Shown: positions 45,653 to 53,901 of the stretch, piece by piece
How positions within the stretch are numbered: the stretch's first letter is position 1
Layout: the number at the start of each line of letters is the position of its first letter
NCBI GenBank assembly: GCA_030748215.1
Contig: JASMMK010000019.1
Location: 62,001-126,000 of the forward strand
DNA length: 64,000 nucleotides
Reading direction: 5' to 3'
Source: Candidatus Scalindua sp.
GTDB taxonomy: Bacteria; Planctomycetota; Brocadiia; Brocadiales; Scalinduaceae
The notes under the pieces: generated by a model
Told to the model about the DNA's origin: nothing
Seen by the model: the letters and a program-made list of their open reading frames with translations, nothing else
The model's database searches: none
Program-made: the position numbers and the translations under genes

Positions 45653-46339
45653 TTAACTACCTTCAAAGTGAAAGTTAGTAGAAAAACCACTTCTTCCATC
45701 ATAATTCCACTTATGACTACCCTCATGAAATCTATGTGTAGAGGCTTTCCCCATGTTAAGAGTTGTGTCAAACTCATCTACCCAAACCGGGAAATTCTTA
45801 TTAACAATCTGTGTCGGCTTATCGGGATCTCCCTTGCCTCTTAACAATTCAACATTCAATGTCAGGTTATCAGCAACCACTGCCCTCTTACGCCACTCAG
45901 TAGACTCTATATGAATCGGTAAATATTTTACCGTGATTCTCTCAGACGGAACATTTGCAAAACCAAAAACATGATTTTGGAAGATATCTAACAACGCCTT
46001 GTTTCTAACACTCGATGATCCGTTTCCACTAACATAGAATACAATCCAGTTCTCATTCGGCCCGGCAGTTAAATCTGTAATCCCGATTACTGTCTGGCCG
46101 TCTAACGCAAACTGCCCATAACTCCCGGACTTAATATTGAACACACCTGCTATTTTGCATGTTCTATTGTGACTGGGCTCACTCCCAAACAGACATGGGC
46201 ACCCGGGGTTGCACGTACAACCTTCGAAGTACTCACCTTTGATAGACCAGTTTGGGCTTGCAGAAACAGTATCACATAAACTAAAACAGAACAGAGAGAG
46301 AAAAATACCCAACCATAAATATCTATTTTTAGAAAGCAT
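45653..46339 (-). CDS. Exported DUF1326 protein
   Basis: A 228-residue protein with a signal peptide (LWLGIFLSLFCFSLCDTVSA). The family signature GEYFEGCTCNPGCPCLFG holds four cysteines that suggest metal or redox function. A conserved end, RFHEGSHKWNYDGRSGFSTNFHFEG, is typical of DUF1326. Function is not established. It is transcribed divergently from pntAA. Confidence 0.8.
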   Translation of the reverse strand: MLSKNRYLWLGIFLSLFCFSLCDTVSASPNWSIKGEYFEGCTCNPGCPCLFGSEPSHNRTCKIAGVFNIKSGSYGQFALDGQTVIGITDLTAGPNENWIVFYVSGNGSSSVRNKALLDIFQNHVFGFANVPSERITVKYLPIHIESTEWRKRAVVADNLTLNVELLRGKGDPDKPTQIVNKNFPVWVDEFDTTLNMGKASTHRFHEGSHKWNYDGRSGFSTNFHFEGS

Positions 46340-46444
46340 CTGCTTCCTCCCACAGTAGAAAACAAAATATTAAAATTTTCTAAAATATACAGGTAATCAG
46401 AAAAAAATCAACCCAAAGATGCAAAAATCAAAACAAATAACTTC

Positions 46445-46474
46445 TTGACTTGTTTACAGCAATACCAATATGAT
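46445..46474 (+). promoter_or_regulatory. Candidate sigma-70 promoter of the pnt operon
   Basis: TTGACT (46445-46450) and TATGAT (46469-46474), each one mismatch from consensus, with an 18-bp spacer, about 40 nt upstream of the pntAA start. Confidence 0.45.
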
Positions 46475-46512
46475 AAATGTCAAATTCTACTAAAACATAT
46501 ATTCCATAGATT

Positions 46513-47655
46513 ATGAAAATAGGGATTCCTAAAGAGGTTTATAAGGGCGAAAAGCGTGTGGCTATTGTACCAAAAACAGTCATACAACTTTTAAATGATG
46601 GCCACGAAGTATCGATTGAATCCGGCGCAGGGGCAAATGCGTTTTCCCCTGACACGGAATACGAACGAGTCGGTACTGTTATCGTTAAAGATGCGCAACT
46701 TCTCTACTCAGAAGCTGATGTTATCATGAAGATTCAACCCCCTCGAATAGAGGAAATCAAGATGATGAAAGAGAGTTCAACTTACATTGGATTTCTCTCT
46801 TCAGTCTTAGATTCTGAATTTCTGGATCTTATGAATAAAAAAAACATTACCAGCTTTGCTATGGAATTTATCCCACGTATATCACGCTCACAAAGCATGG
46901 ACGCTCTCAGCTCAATGGCCAGTATAGCAGGGTATCGCGCCGTATTGATAGCTGCACAGTATCTTGGCAAATTCTTCCCTCTCATGATGACAGCTGCCGG
47001 AACTATACCACCGGCAAAACTGCTGGTAGTGGGTGCAGGCGTCGCCGGGTTACAGGCGATTGCAACTGCGCGCAGACTGGGTGCAAAAGTGGAGGCATTT
47101 GACACAAGGCCGGCAGTAAGAGAACAGGTAGAGAGTCTTGGAGCACAGTTCATAGATATGGAACTTGTTGCAGATGCCGAAACGGCTGCTGGTTACGCAA
47201 AAGAGATGACGGAAGATTTCATGAAAAAAGAGCGTGAAATAATTGGAGAGAGAGCGGTGCAAAACCATGCCGTGATAACTACTGCCCATCTATTTGGAAA
47301 GAGAGCTCCCATCCTGATAACAGAAGAGATGATTAAGAAGATGCAGAAAGGTTCAGTCATAATAGATCTGGCTGCCGAGCAGGGAGGAAACTGCGAGATT
47401 ACAGAACCCGGGAAAAACATCTGCAAACATGGTGTTACCATATGCGGAGTATTAAACCTTCCATCAACACTTCCAATCGATGCCAGTGCCATGTATTCCA
47501 GAAACATCGCAGAATTCTTCAATCATTTGTACATGGCTGATGATAAAAATCTCGATTTTGAGGACAAAATAACAAAGAGCTCATGTGTTACATACAATGG
47601 AAAGATTGTAAACGATTACGTTAGTAAGGCAATAAGGAAAGGAACCGAAACATGA
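46513..47655 (+). CDS. pntAA: NAD(P) transhydrogenase alpha-1 subunit
   Basis: NAD(H)-binding domain I of proton-translocating transhydrogenase, related to alanine dehydrogenase. The Rossmann loop VVGAGVAGLQAIATARRLGAKVEAFDTRP is intact, followed by the RQD-loop-like region AGYAKEMTEDF. Length 380 residues. The alpha chain is split here, with the membrane part encoded by the next gene, overlapping by 4 nt. Confidence 0.95.
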   Translation: MKIGIPKEVYKGEKRVAIVPKTVIQLLNDGHEVSIESGAGANAFSPDTEYERVGTVIVKDAQLLYSEADVIMKIQPPRIEEIKMMKESSTYIGFLSSVLDSEFLDLMNKKNITSFAMEFIPRISRSQSMDALSSMASIAGYRAVLIAAQYLGKFFPLMMTAAGTIPPAKLLVVGAGVAGLQAIATARRLGAKVEAFDTRPAVREQVESLGAQFIDMELVADAETAAGYAKEMTEDFMKKEREIIGERAVQNHAVITTAHLFGKRAPILITEEMIKKMQKGSVIIDLAAEQGGNCEITEPGKNICKHGVTICGVLNLPSTLPIDASAMYSRNIAEFFNHLYMADDKNLDFEDKITKSSCVTYNGKIVNDYVSKAIRKGTET

Positions 47656-47954
47656 TAGAACCGCTTTTAGTGTCAGTATATATACTTGTCCTTGCTATCT
47701 TTGTCGGGTTTGAGACGATTACAAAGGTCCCACCCCTGCTGCATACTCCACTCATGTCCGGCACCAATGCAATCTCAGGAATAACGCTTGTAGGCGCTCT
47801 GATAAGCGCCGGTGCAGGCCACTCGACTCTCAGCACAGTACTGGGACTGTTAGCCGTAATAATAGCCACAATAAACGTTGTCGGGGGGTTCATGGTCACA
47901 GACAGAATGCTGGAAATGTTTAAGAAAGGAAAGAGGAAAAACCAAAACAGATGA
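47652..47954 (+). CDS. pntAB: NAD(P) transhydrogenase alpha-2 subunit
   Basis: A 100-residue membrane subunit with three membrane segments, corresponding to the C-terminal membrane part of PntA. Typical features are FVGFETITKVPPLLHTPLMSGTNAISG and the final GGFMVTDRMLEMF. It overlaps both neighbours by 4 nt. Confidence 0.95.
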   Translation: MIEPLLVSVYILVLAIFVGFETITKVPPLLHTPLMSGTNAISGITLVGALISAGAGHSTLSTVLGLLAVIIATINVVGGFMVTDRMLEMFKKGKRKNQNR

Positions 47955-49318
47955 ATATTATCATTACGCTTGCATATCTCCTCTCTGCCATATTATTCAT
48001 TCTCGGCTTAAAAAACCTTAGTTCACCTAAGACTGCCCGGCGGGGTAACCAGCTTGCTATGACTGCAATGTTAATAGCCATCGTAGTAACATTAACAAAG
48101 AATGAGATACTGGATTTCACTTTAATAATTGTTGGCCTCATCATCGGCAGTACAATTGGAGCCATAATAGCCAGGAAAGTACAAATGACATCCGTGCCTC
48201 AAATGGTAGCACTATTTAACGGACTTGGTGGTTGTGCATCCGCACTTGTAGCATTAGCAGAATACAATCGACTGGCCGGAGAGCTAAGGATTGACGTCAT
48301 CATCTCCATGGTTATAAGCCTGTTCATTGGTGCTGTCACTTTTACCGGCAGTCTGGTCGCTTTTGGCAAGCTACAGGGAGTTATCAGGTCGGCACCTTTA
48401 GTATTCAAGGCTCAACGCTTTCTCAACATATTACTTTTTACTCTGTTTCTGATTATGGGCATTATTGTCACAATCAATCCAGCTAACAGCACTTGTTTAC
48501 TTGCCATCCTTGCAATAGCCTTAATACTTGGAATCCTGTTCGTCATACCAATTGGCGGAGCAGATATGCCTGTTGTAATATCAACGCTAAACTCCTGTTC
48601 AGGCCTGGCTGCTGCCGCCACAGGTTTTGTCTTATCCAATAATATTCTCATAATATGTGGCGCATTAGTTGGCGCATCAGGATTTATACTTACCCGGATT
48701 ATGTGTAGGGCTATGAATCGTTCTATTGCTAATATAATTTTCGGATCAGTCGGGACTGCATCAGCAAATAGCAATAGTAATGATAAACGCAAGGTTAACA
48801 ATTATACCGAAGAAGATGCATCAATAATGCTTGAGGCTGCTCAAAAAGTTATTATCGTACCAGGGTATGGACTCGCGGTAGCTCAGGCACAATTTGCCCT
48901 GCAGGAACTTGTAACACTGCTCATAAACAGTGGCGTTGACGTGTGCTATGCAATCCACCCTGTTGCGGGACGTATGCCCGGTCATATGAACGTCTTGCTT
49001 GCAGAGGCAAATGTATCGTATGATCTGCTTTTCGATCTGGGAGATATTAATGATGATTTTCAAAATGCCGATGTGACTTTAGTTGTCGGCGCAAATGATG
49101 TTATTAATCCGGCGGCAAGATCTGACAGTGAGAGCCCTCTCTATGGCATGCCTATTCTTAACGCAGACCAGGCGAAGAGTGTGATTATATGCAAGAGAAG
49201 TTTAAGTCCCGGCTTCAGCGGCGTGGACAATGAGCTCTTTTATGAGAAGAAAACATTGATGATTTTCGGTGATGCTAAAGAGAGTCTCAATAAAATGATC
49301 AAGCTGCTTAAGACGTAA
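47951..49318 (+). CDS. pntB: NAD(P) transhydrogenase beta subunit
   Basis: Membrane and NADP(H)-binding subunit, 455 residues. About eight to nine membrane segments, including the GGADMPVVISTLNSCSGLAAAATGF block, then domain III with VPGYGLAVAQAQ, HPVAGRMPGHMNVLLAEA, VGANDVINPAA and KRSLSPGFSGVDN. The complex couples proton entry to NADPH formation, which autotrophic growth needs. A weak hairpin overlaps the stop codon. Confidence 0.96.
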   Translation: MNIIITLAYLLSAILFILGLKNLSSPKTARRGNQLAMTAMLIAIVVTLTKNEILDFTLIIVGLIIGSTIGAIIARKVQMTSVPQMVALFNGLGGCASALVALAEYNRLAGELRIDVIISMVISLFIGAVTFTGSLVAFGKLQGVIRSAPLVFKAQRFLNILLFTLFLIMGIIVTINPANSTCLLAILAIALILGILFVIPIGGADMPVVISTLNSCSGLAAAATGFVLSNNILIICGALVGASGFILTRIMCRAMNRSIANIIFGSVGTASANSNSNDKRKVNNYTEEDASIMLEAAQKVIIVPGYGLAVAQAQFALQELVTLLINSGVDVCYAIHPVAGRMPGHMNVLLAEANVSYDLLFDLGDINDDFQNADVTLVVGANDVINPAARSDSESPLYGMPILNADQAKSVIICKRSLSPGFSGVDNELFYEKKTLMIFGDAKESLNKMIKLLKT

Positions 49319-49367
49319 TTTTGCACAACAATTACGTTCAGCTCAATCATGGCCAGCACTACATTGT

Positions 49368-49382
49368 TGGCATTTTATTTGC
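49368..49382 (+). promoter_or_regulatory. Sigma-54 promoter of the J-domain gene
   Basis: TGGCATTTTATTTGC has GG and GC 10 bp apart and the TTGC -12 element. The predicted start is about 30 nt before the ATG at 49427. Any enhancer sites would fall in the short gap after pntB or inside its 3' end. Confidence 0.65.
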
Positions 49383-49426
49383 GACTTTAACGCTTTATAT
49401 TCTAAATAATCATAAAAAGCACAAAT

Positions 49427-50361
49427 ATGACGTATACCATATCAAAAACCGTACTTGCTGACGATTGCTGTCTATTATTCGACTCTGATATCGTCAATTA
49501 CGTCGATTTTTTAGACAAGCTCTCGCCTAGAAAACTTCGATCCGCTTACAGGAAAAAGGCATTTACAACACATCCTGACAGAGCACACGTACTTGGTAAG
49601 AACAGAGAAAACTGGATAAGTGTTTTAAAGAGATGAGTACGGCATACGAAAGACTGGACTCCATCATACAGAGTGAGAAGAAATATATTATAAAAGATGA
49701 AGTCCCGAAAAAAAGAAAAACGAAAAGTGCTAGTCGACGCACTCCGGCAAAGAAAGCAAAACCCAAAAAACAGAGGAAATCAACAACACGAGCCAATTTA
49801 ACAAAACAAAACAAATCAACAAAGCGAACAAAGACGACAAAGCAAAAAAGTTCTGCAGGTTCTTCTTTGAAGAGTAACATCAAAAAAGCCTGTAGTACGC
49901 AGATGACACGGGGAACTAAAACGGCTATTTCAGACCGCTATTTCACTGGTAACGTTCCAAAGCGTGAACTTCTAATCGATCAATTTCTCTATTGCTCTGG
50001 CCTTATCTCCTGGAACGCCCTTACCCAGGCAATAGTCTGGCAAAGGAGACAGCGCCCAATCATTGGCAAAATCGCACAGGATTGGGGTATCCTGTCATCA
50101 GAAGAGATTCAGAGAATTCTGAAAGAACGAAGTTATAAGGATCAATTCGGTGAATACGCCCATCGCAACGGATATATAACAAAGTTTCAGCATTTAGCTA
50201 TTGTCGGAAAGCAGAAAAAGATGCAACCTCCTATAGGACGGTACTTCGTACAACAAGGGCTCCTTAGAAATTATGATATAAAAAAGATGACTGAAAACCT
50301 CAAAATACACAACGTAAAAACCACAAAGATTACCAGGCGCTTCTCTCTTAGTAAATTATAA
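49427..50361 (+). pseudogene. J-domain protein split by a frameshift
   Basis: The first open frame (69 codons) contains the J-domain helix and HPD motif (LRSAYRKKAFTTHPDRA, HPD at 49-51) and stops at 49636. The second (from 49633) begins with the missing last helix, KEMSTAYERLDSII. One extra T in the run at 49623-49626 would join them as ISVFKEMSTAYERLD, giving about 311 residues. A very basic linker (rich in KKxK and TKQNKSTK) then leads to a C-terminal region with paired-helix units (RPIIGKIAQDWGILSSEEIQ; QPPIGRYFVQQGLLRNYDIK). It is either a decayed gene or a base-call error. Confidence 0.7.
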
Positions 50362-50452
50362 CCTCAATCCTTCCATCATAAGTTCCTGTTCATTCGACTT
50401 GCTATTTAACGAGTCTCTTCCACATCAACCTTAACATTCATGAAATTCGTGT

Positions 50453-50827
50453 CTAGAGCTCGTCTTGTATACCCTTTTCACTGGCATCACCCATATGCCT
50501 GTCACCAGAATGAATATGGACCGACTCATCCAGTGTTGATACATAAATGCGACCATCAGCACCATGTTCTGTCACACCAACATTTCTGATAGTTTCTATA
50601 ATTTTATCAACGTTACCATCCGGAACAACAAATTCCAGTTCTTCTCTTTTGACGGCATCTACTCTCTGTTCGTAAACTTTTCCACGATATATCTGTTTTA
50701 CTACTTTTTTGCTTTCTCCAAACCCGGAACATGGTTTAGCTGTTATTCCATGATACCCTATCCCTGTTAGAATATCCTTCAGTTCATACGTTTTCTCAGG
50801 TCTCATAATCACTTTGATAAGCTTCAT
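50453..50827 (-). CDS. P-II family nitrogen regulator
   Basis: A 124-residue P-II signalling protein: MKLIKVIMRPEKTYELKDIL start, GIGYHGITAKPCSGFG, T-loop around YRGKVYEQRVDAVKREELEFVVP, and a C-terminal GADGRIYVSTLDESVHIHSGD. The T-loop keeps YRG but differs from the GlnB YRGAEYMVDFLPK, so uridylylation is uncertain. The stretched C-terminus is longer than in GlnB. GGAGG precedes the ATG. No amtB or glnA is adjacent. Confidence 0.88.
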   Translation of the reverse strand: MKLIKVIMRPEKTYELKDILTGIGYHGITAKPCSGFGESKKVVKQIYRGKVYEQRVDAVKREELEFVVPDGNVDKIIETIRNVGVTEHGADGRIYVSTLDESVHIHSGDRHMGDASEKGIQDEL

Positions 50828-50860
50828 TTTCCCCTCCTTTTAAAAAAATAATGCTTCACA

Positions 50861-51001
50861 TTATGATTCTTCTTTACTCCGTTGCTCCACTTGATTCAAA
50901 ACAATATTAATCTGCTCGTCTGTCATCCAGCCTTTCTCAAAGAATATTCTACCTATCAGTCTGTGCGGCCTCTCTGAAACATTATCATCTGCCTGCCGTT
51001 C
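50861..51001 (-). pseudogene. Possible C-terminal gene remnant
   Basis: A frame of 46 codons open between two stops, without a start codon for its full length. Its translation (RPHRLIGRIFFEKGWMTDEQI, then NIVLNQVEQRSKEES) resembles the paired-helix unit RPIIGKIAQDWGILSSEEIQ of the J-domain protein encoded nearby. It looks like the tail of a lost or rearranged relative. Confidence 0.4.
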
Positions 51002-51150
51002 TTAAAAACAGTCCTGGTGATATTTTTGATCTGGCTGTGAAGAAGAAAATAAAAGCGCTCTATGTTATGAGAAAATCCATGTCAATATTGTTTTCCACGT
51101 CTTACATACCTTTAAGGAAGCGTTTAAGCTATTCAAACGGTTTACGCGAT

Positions 51151-51879
51151 TTAAGCGATTTTGAAATGTCTTTTGAAGAAGAACGGTACTTCAGCCTGGA
51201 AGGTTACATCTTTACCGGCGCGGGGGTGTTTGAACGTCAGGAATTGTGAATGGAGAGCAAGGCGGCCTTTCGGTCCGTCTTTTTTACCATATTTGGTATC
51301 ACCAACAAGAGGATGGCCTCTCTCTGATAGATGGACTCGTATCTGATTTTTTCTGCTCGTTAACAGTTCAATCTCAATAAGGCTGTAAACTCTTGTCTCT
51401 CCTACAACCTTATATCTGGTTTTTGCCAGATCTCCTTTTTTATGATCCTTTACTGAATGGACTTCATGCTTCTCATTTTCAGTTAAATAGGAGGAGATCG
51501 TTCCGCTTTTTTCCTTTAATGTCCCGTGTACCACCGCGATATATCTATTCTTGACATCTTTCCATTGCATCTTAAGAGTTTCGCTGGCATCAAAACTTTT
51601 GGCAAACACCAGAACGCCGGAAGTGTCCCGGTCTAATCGATGCACGGGAAAAAGCAGCTTCTTTGATTTAAGACTTCCCTTGCGTATATAGATAGTTAAA
51701 ATGCGATGAGCGGTTTTTACTCTTTCATAATTTGCTTCAACGGTCAATAACCCACAGCTCTTATTGGCAACAATAATATCCTGATCCTCGTAGATTATAG
51801 TCAGGCCTTTGGGCCTGTGTCTAAACGGTACCGGCTTAATTTTTTTCATGGTAAGAGGAGGAAAACTGAACAAATTCAC
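51151..51879 (-). CDS. RluA-family pseudouridine synthase
   Basis: Modifies uridines in rRNA or tRNA. The catalytic motif FPVHRLDRDTSGVLVFAKS is intact, with LTSRKNQIRVHLSERGHPLVGDTKYG near the end. At 242 residues it lacks an S4 domain, like TruC/RluA types. The GTG at 51879 after GGGGAA is a workable start; the ATG ten codons later is an alternative. The RNA target cannot be told by eye. Confidence 0.9.
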   Translation of the reverse strand: MNLFSFPPLTMKKIKPVPFRHRPKGLTIIYEDQDIIVANKSCGLLTVEANYERVKTAHRILTIYIRKGSLKSKKLLFPVHRLDRDTSGVLVFAKSFDASETLKMQWKDVKNRYIAVVHGTLKEKSGTISSYLTENEKHEVHSVKDHKKGDLAKTRYKVVGETRVYSLIEIELLTSRKNQIRVHLSERGHPLVGDTKYGKKDGPKGRLALHSQFLTFKHPRAGKDVTFQAEVPFFFKRHFKIA

Positions 51880-51943
51880 TAATTTCCCCGGACAAAAAAT
51901 GCCGAGGAGATAGCACTAATGAAAATAACCGTTCAAACGGTTA

Positions 51944-53590
51944 TTAGATTGGTATGATGTTTCCCTTATTACACATGCTCTCATACATCTCTTCACGCTG
52001 TTTTTGAACGGCAGGGTTTTCCAGATATTCATCAAAGGTCATCTTTTTGTCTATAACACCATAAGGAGTTATCTCAATTATTCTATTTGCTATTGTCTGC
52101 AAAAACTGGTGGTCGTGAGAGACAAACATAACAACTCCCTTAAATTCGATCAACCCGTTGTTTAATGATGTTATAGCTTCGAGGTCCAGATGATTAGTGG
52201 GTTCATCTAAAAGCAGTACATTGGCACCACTTAACATCATCCTTGACTGCATAATTCGAACTTTTTCACCACCGGATAGTATACTGGCCTTTTTTAATGA
52301 CTCTTCACCGGTAAAAAGCATTCTACCCAGAAAGCCTCTTATAAAATGGTTGTCCTTCTCTTTGGAATATTGACGAAGCCAGTCAATCAAAGTGACATCG
52401 TCATTAAAGAATTCTGAATTATCTTTTGGCAGAAATGACCGAATTGCTGTTGAACCCCAGGTGTAATCACCACTATCTGCTTTATCCTCACCCATCAGTA
52501 TTTCAAAGAGTGCGGTCTTTGCCAGATCATGCGCACCCACAAACGCGATTTTGTCATCATTGTTAATTGTCAGTGTTAGATCATTAATGGCGACTTCCCC
52601 ATCTACTCTCTTTGAAAGATTATTTATTGTGAGTACATTGTTTCCTATTGGCTTTTCAGGTGTAAAACGGATAAAAGGCAACTTTCTTGATGAAGGCTTA
52701 ATCTCCTCAATAACCATCTTCTCAAGCGTCTTCTTTCTGGAAGTTGCCTGCTTTGATTTGGATGCATTTGCACTGAACCGGGCGACAAATGCCTCAAGCT
52801 CTTTTCGTTTAGCCTCTGTTTTTTTATTTGCGTCTCTTGTCTGCTGGAGAGCAAGTTGGCTGGATTCAAGCCAGAAATCGTAATTTCCGGTATAGACGGT
52901 GACTTTCCCGTAATCTATATCTGCCATATGAGTACACACATTATTAAGGAAATGCCTGTCATGTGAAACTACAATTACTGTATTCTTGAATTTTGTCAGA
53001 AACTCTTCAAGCCAGTTAATGGATTGAATATCCAGATGGTTTGTAGGTTCGTCAAGCAGCATTATATCCGGATTACCGAAAAGAGCCTGCGCCAGCAGGA
53101 CTTTGACCTTTTCATTACCGGTGAGTTCAGTCATTTTCTTTTCATGCAGTTCGTCTGCTATGCCGAGCCCACTTAAAAGAGTAGAAACCTCACTTTCAGC
53201 CTCCCATCCATTAAGCTCTGCAAACTCATCTTCAAGGTCTGAAACCCTCATTCCATCTTCATTGCTGAAATCGCTCTTTGCATAGATGGCATCTTTTTCC
53301 TCCATAATTTTAAAAAGTTTTTTATGCCCCATTAATACAGTTTCCCTCACTTGAAACTCGTCAAACTCATACTGGTTCTGTTTTAAAACGGCAATTCTTT
53401 GGCCAGACGAAACACATATGTTCCCGGAAGATGGTTCAATTTCCCCTGACAAAACCTTAAGGAGCGTTGATTTGCCTGAACCATTGGCGCCAATGACGCC
53501 ATAGCAGTTACCCGGACTGAACTTTGTAGTGACCTCTTCAAATAGTATTCGTTTTCCAAATCGTAAACTTATATCATGTGTCTTTAGCAT
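51944..53590 (-). CDS. ABC-F family ribosome-associated ATPase
   Basis: A 548-residue soluble protein with two ABC domains and no membrane part. Domain 1 has GANGSGKSTLLK and LLDEPTNHLD; its signature is the divergent LTGNEKVK. Domain 2 has a degenerate Walker A (GAHDLAKTAL) but an intact LSGGEKVRIMQSRMML and LLDEPTNHLD. This pattern and the Arg/Lys-rich linker fit YbiT-type ABC-F proteins acting on ribosomes. Confidence 0.92.
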   Translation of the reverse strand: MLKTHDISLRFGKRILFEEVTTKFSPGNCYGVIGANGSGKSTLLKVLSGEIEPSSGNICVSSGQRIAVLKQNQYEFDEFQVRETVLMGHKKLFKIMEEKDAIYAKSDFSNEDGMRVSDLEDEFAELNGWEAESEVSTLLSGLGIADELHEKKMTELTGNEKVKVLLAQALFGNPDIMLLDEPTNHLDIQSINWLEEFLTKFKNTVIVVSHDRHFLNNVCTHMADIDYGKVTVYTGNYDFWLESSQLALQQTRDANKKTEAKRKELEAFVARFSANASKSKQATSRKKTLEKMVIEEIKPSSRKLPFIRFTPEKPIGNNVLTINNLSKRVDGEVAINDLTLTINNDDKIAFVGAHDLAKTALFEILMGEDKADSGDYTWGSTAIRSFLPKDNSEFFNDDVTLIDWLRQYSKEKDNHFIRGFLGRMLFTGEESLKKASILSGGEKVRIMQSRMMLSGANVLLLDEPTNHLDLEAITSLNNGLIEFKGVVMFVSHDHQFLQTIANRIIEITPYGVIDKKMTFDEYLENPAVQKQREEMYESMCNKGNIIPI

Positions 53591-53901
53591 AACATTCTCT
53601 TTTCGTTAAATATGTATTTGTTCAAATATCAAAAACTGTATTAATAGCGACAGAAGCTTTAGTATATGATGATTCCGCGGAGTGCAACGTGGTCAAAGTG
53701 ATCTGTAACAGCTGTCTATTGGCTAGTCATTATAAAGGAGAATGGATCTTTTGCAAGGTAAAAGACTTTTCACCGCAAAGACACATGAGAAACTATTGAT
53801 AACTAACTAATGTCAAATGACTAGTAGCAATGGACTGATTATATTGTTAAAATCCACCCTTTATAGGTATTAAATCCACAAGCGACCAGGAATAACTATT
53901 T
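53591..53901. other. Non-coding gap between divergent genes
   Basis: About 310 bases between the ABC-F gene and the DUF2779 gene. I see no gene or strong promoter. A short frame of 22 codons after AAAGGAG at 53740 looks like chance. Confidence 0.5.

Noticed and set aside
49313-49337. Hairpin ACGTAATT...AATTACGT at the end of pntB as a terminator
   Set aside because: The 8-bp stem is AT-rich, overlaps the stop codon and has no T run, so it was not listed as a terminator.
51037-51249. 70-codon open frame on the + strand
   Set aside because: It runs into the well-supported RluA gene on the other strand, has no recognisable motif and no convincing ribosome site.
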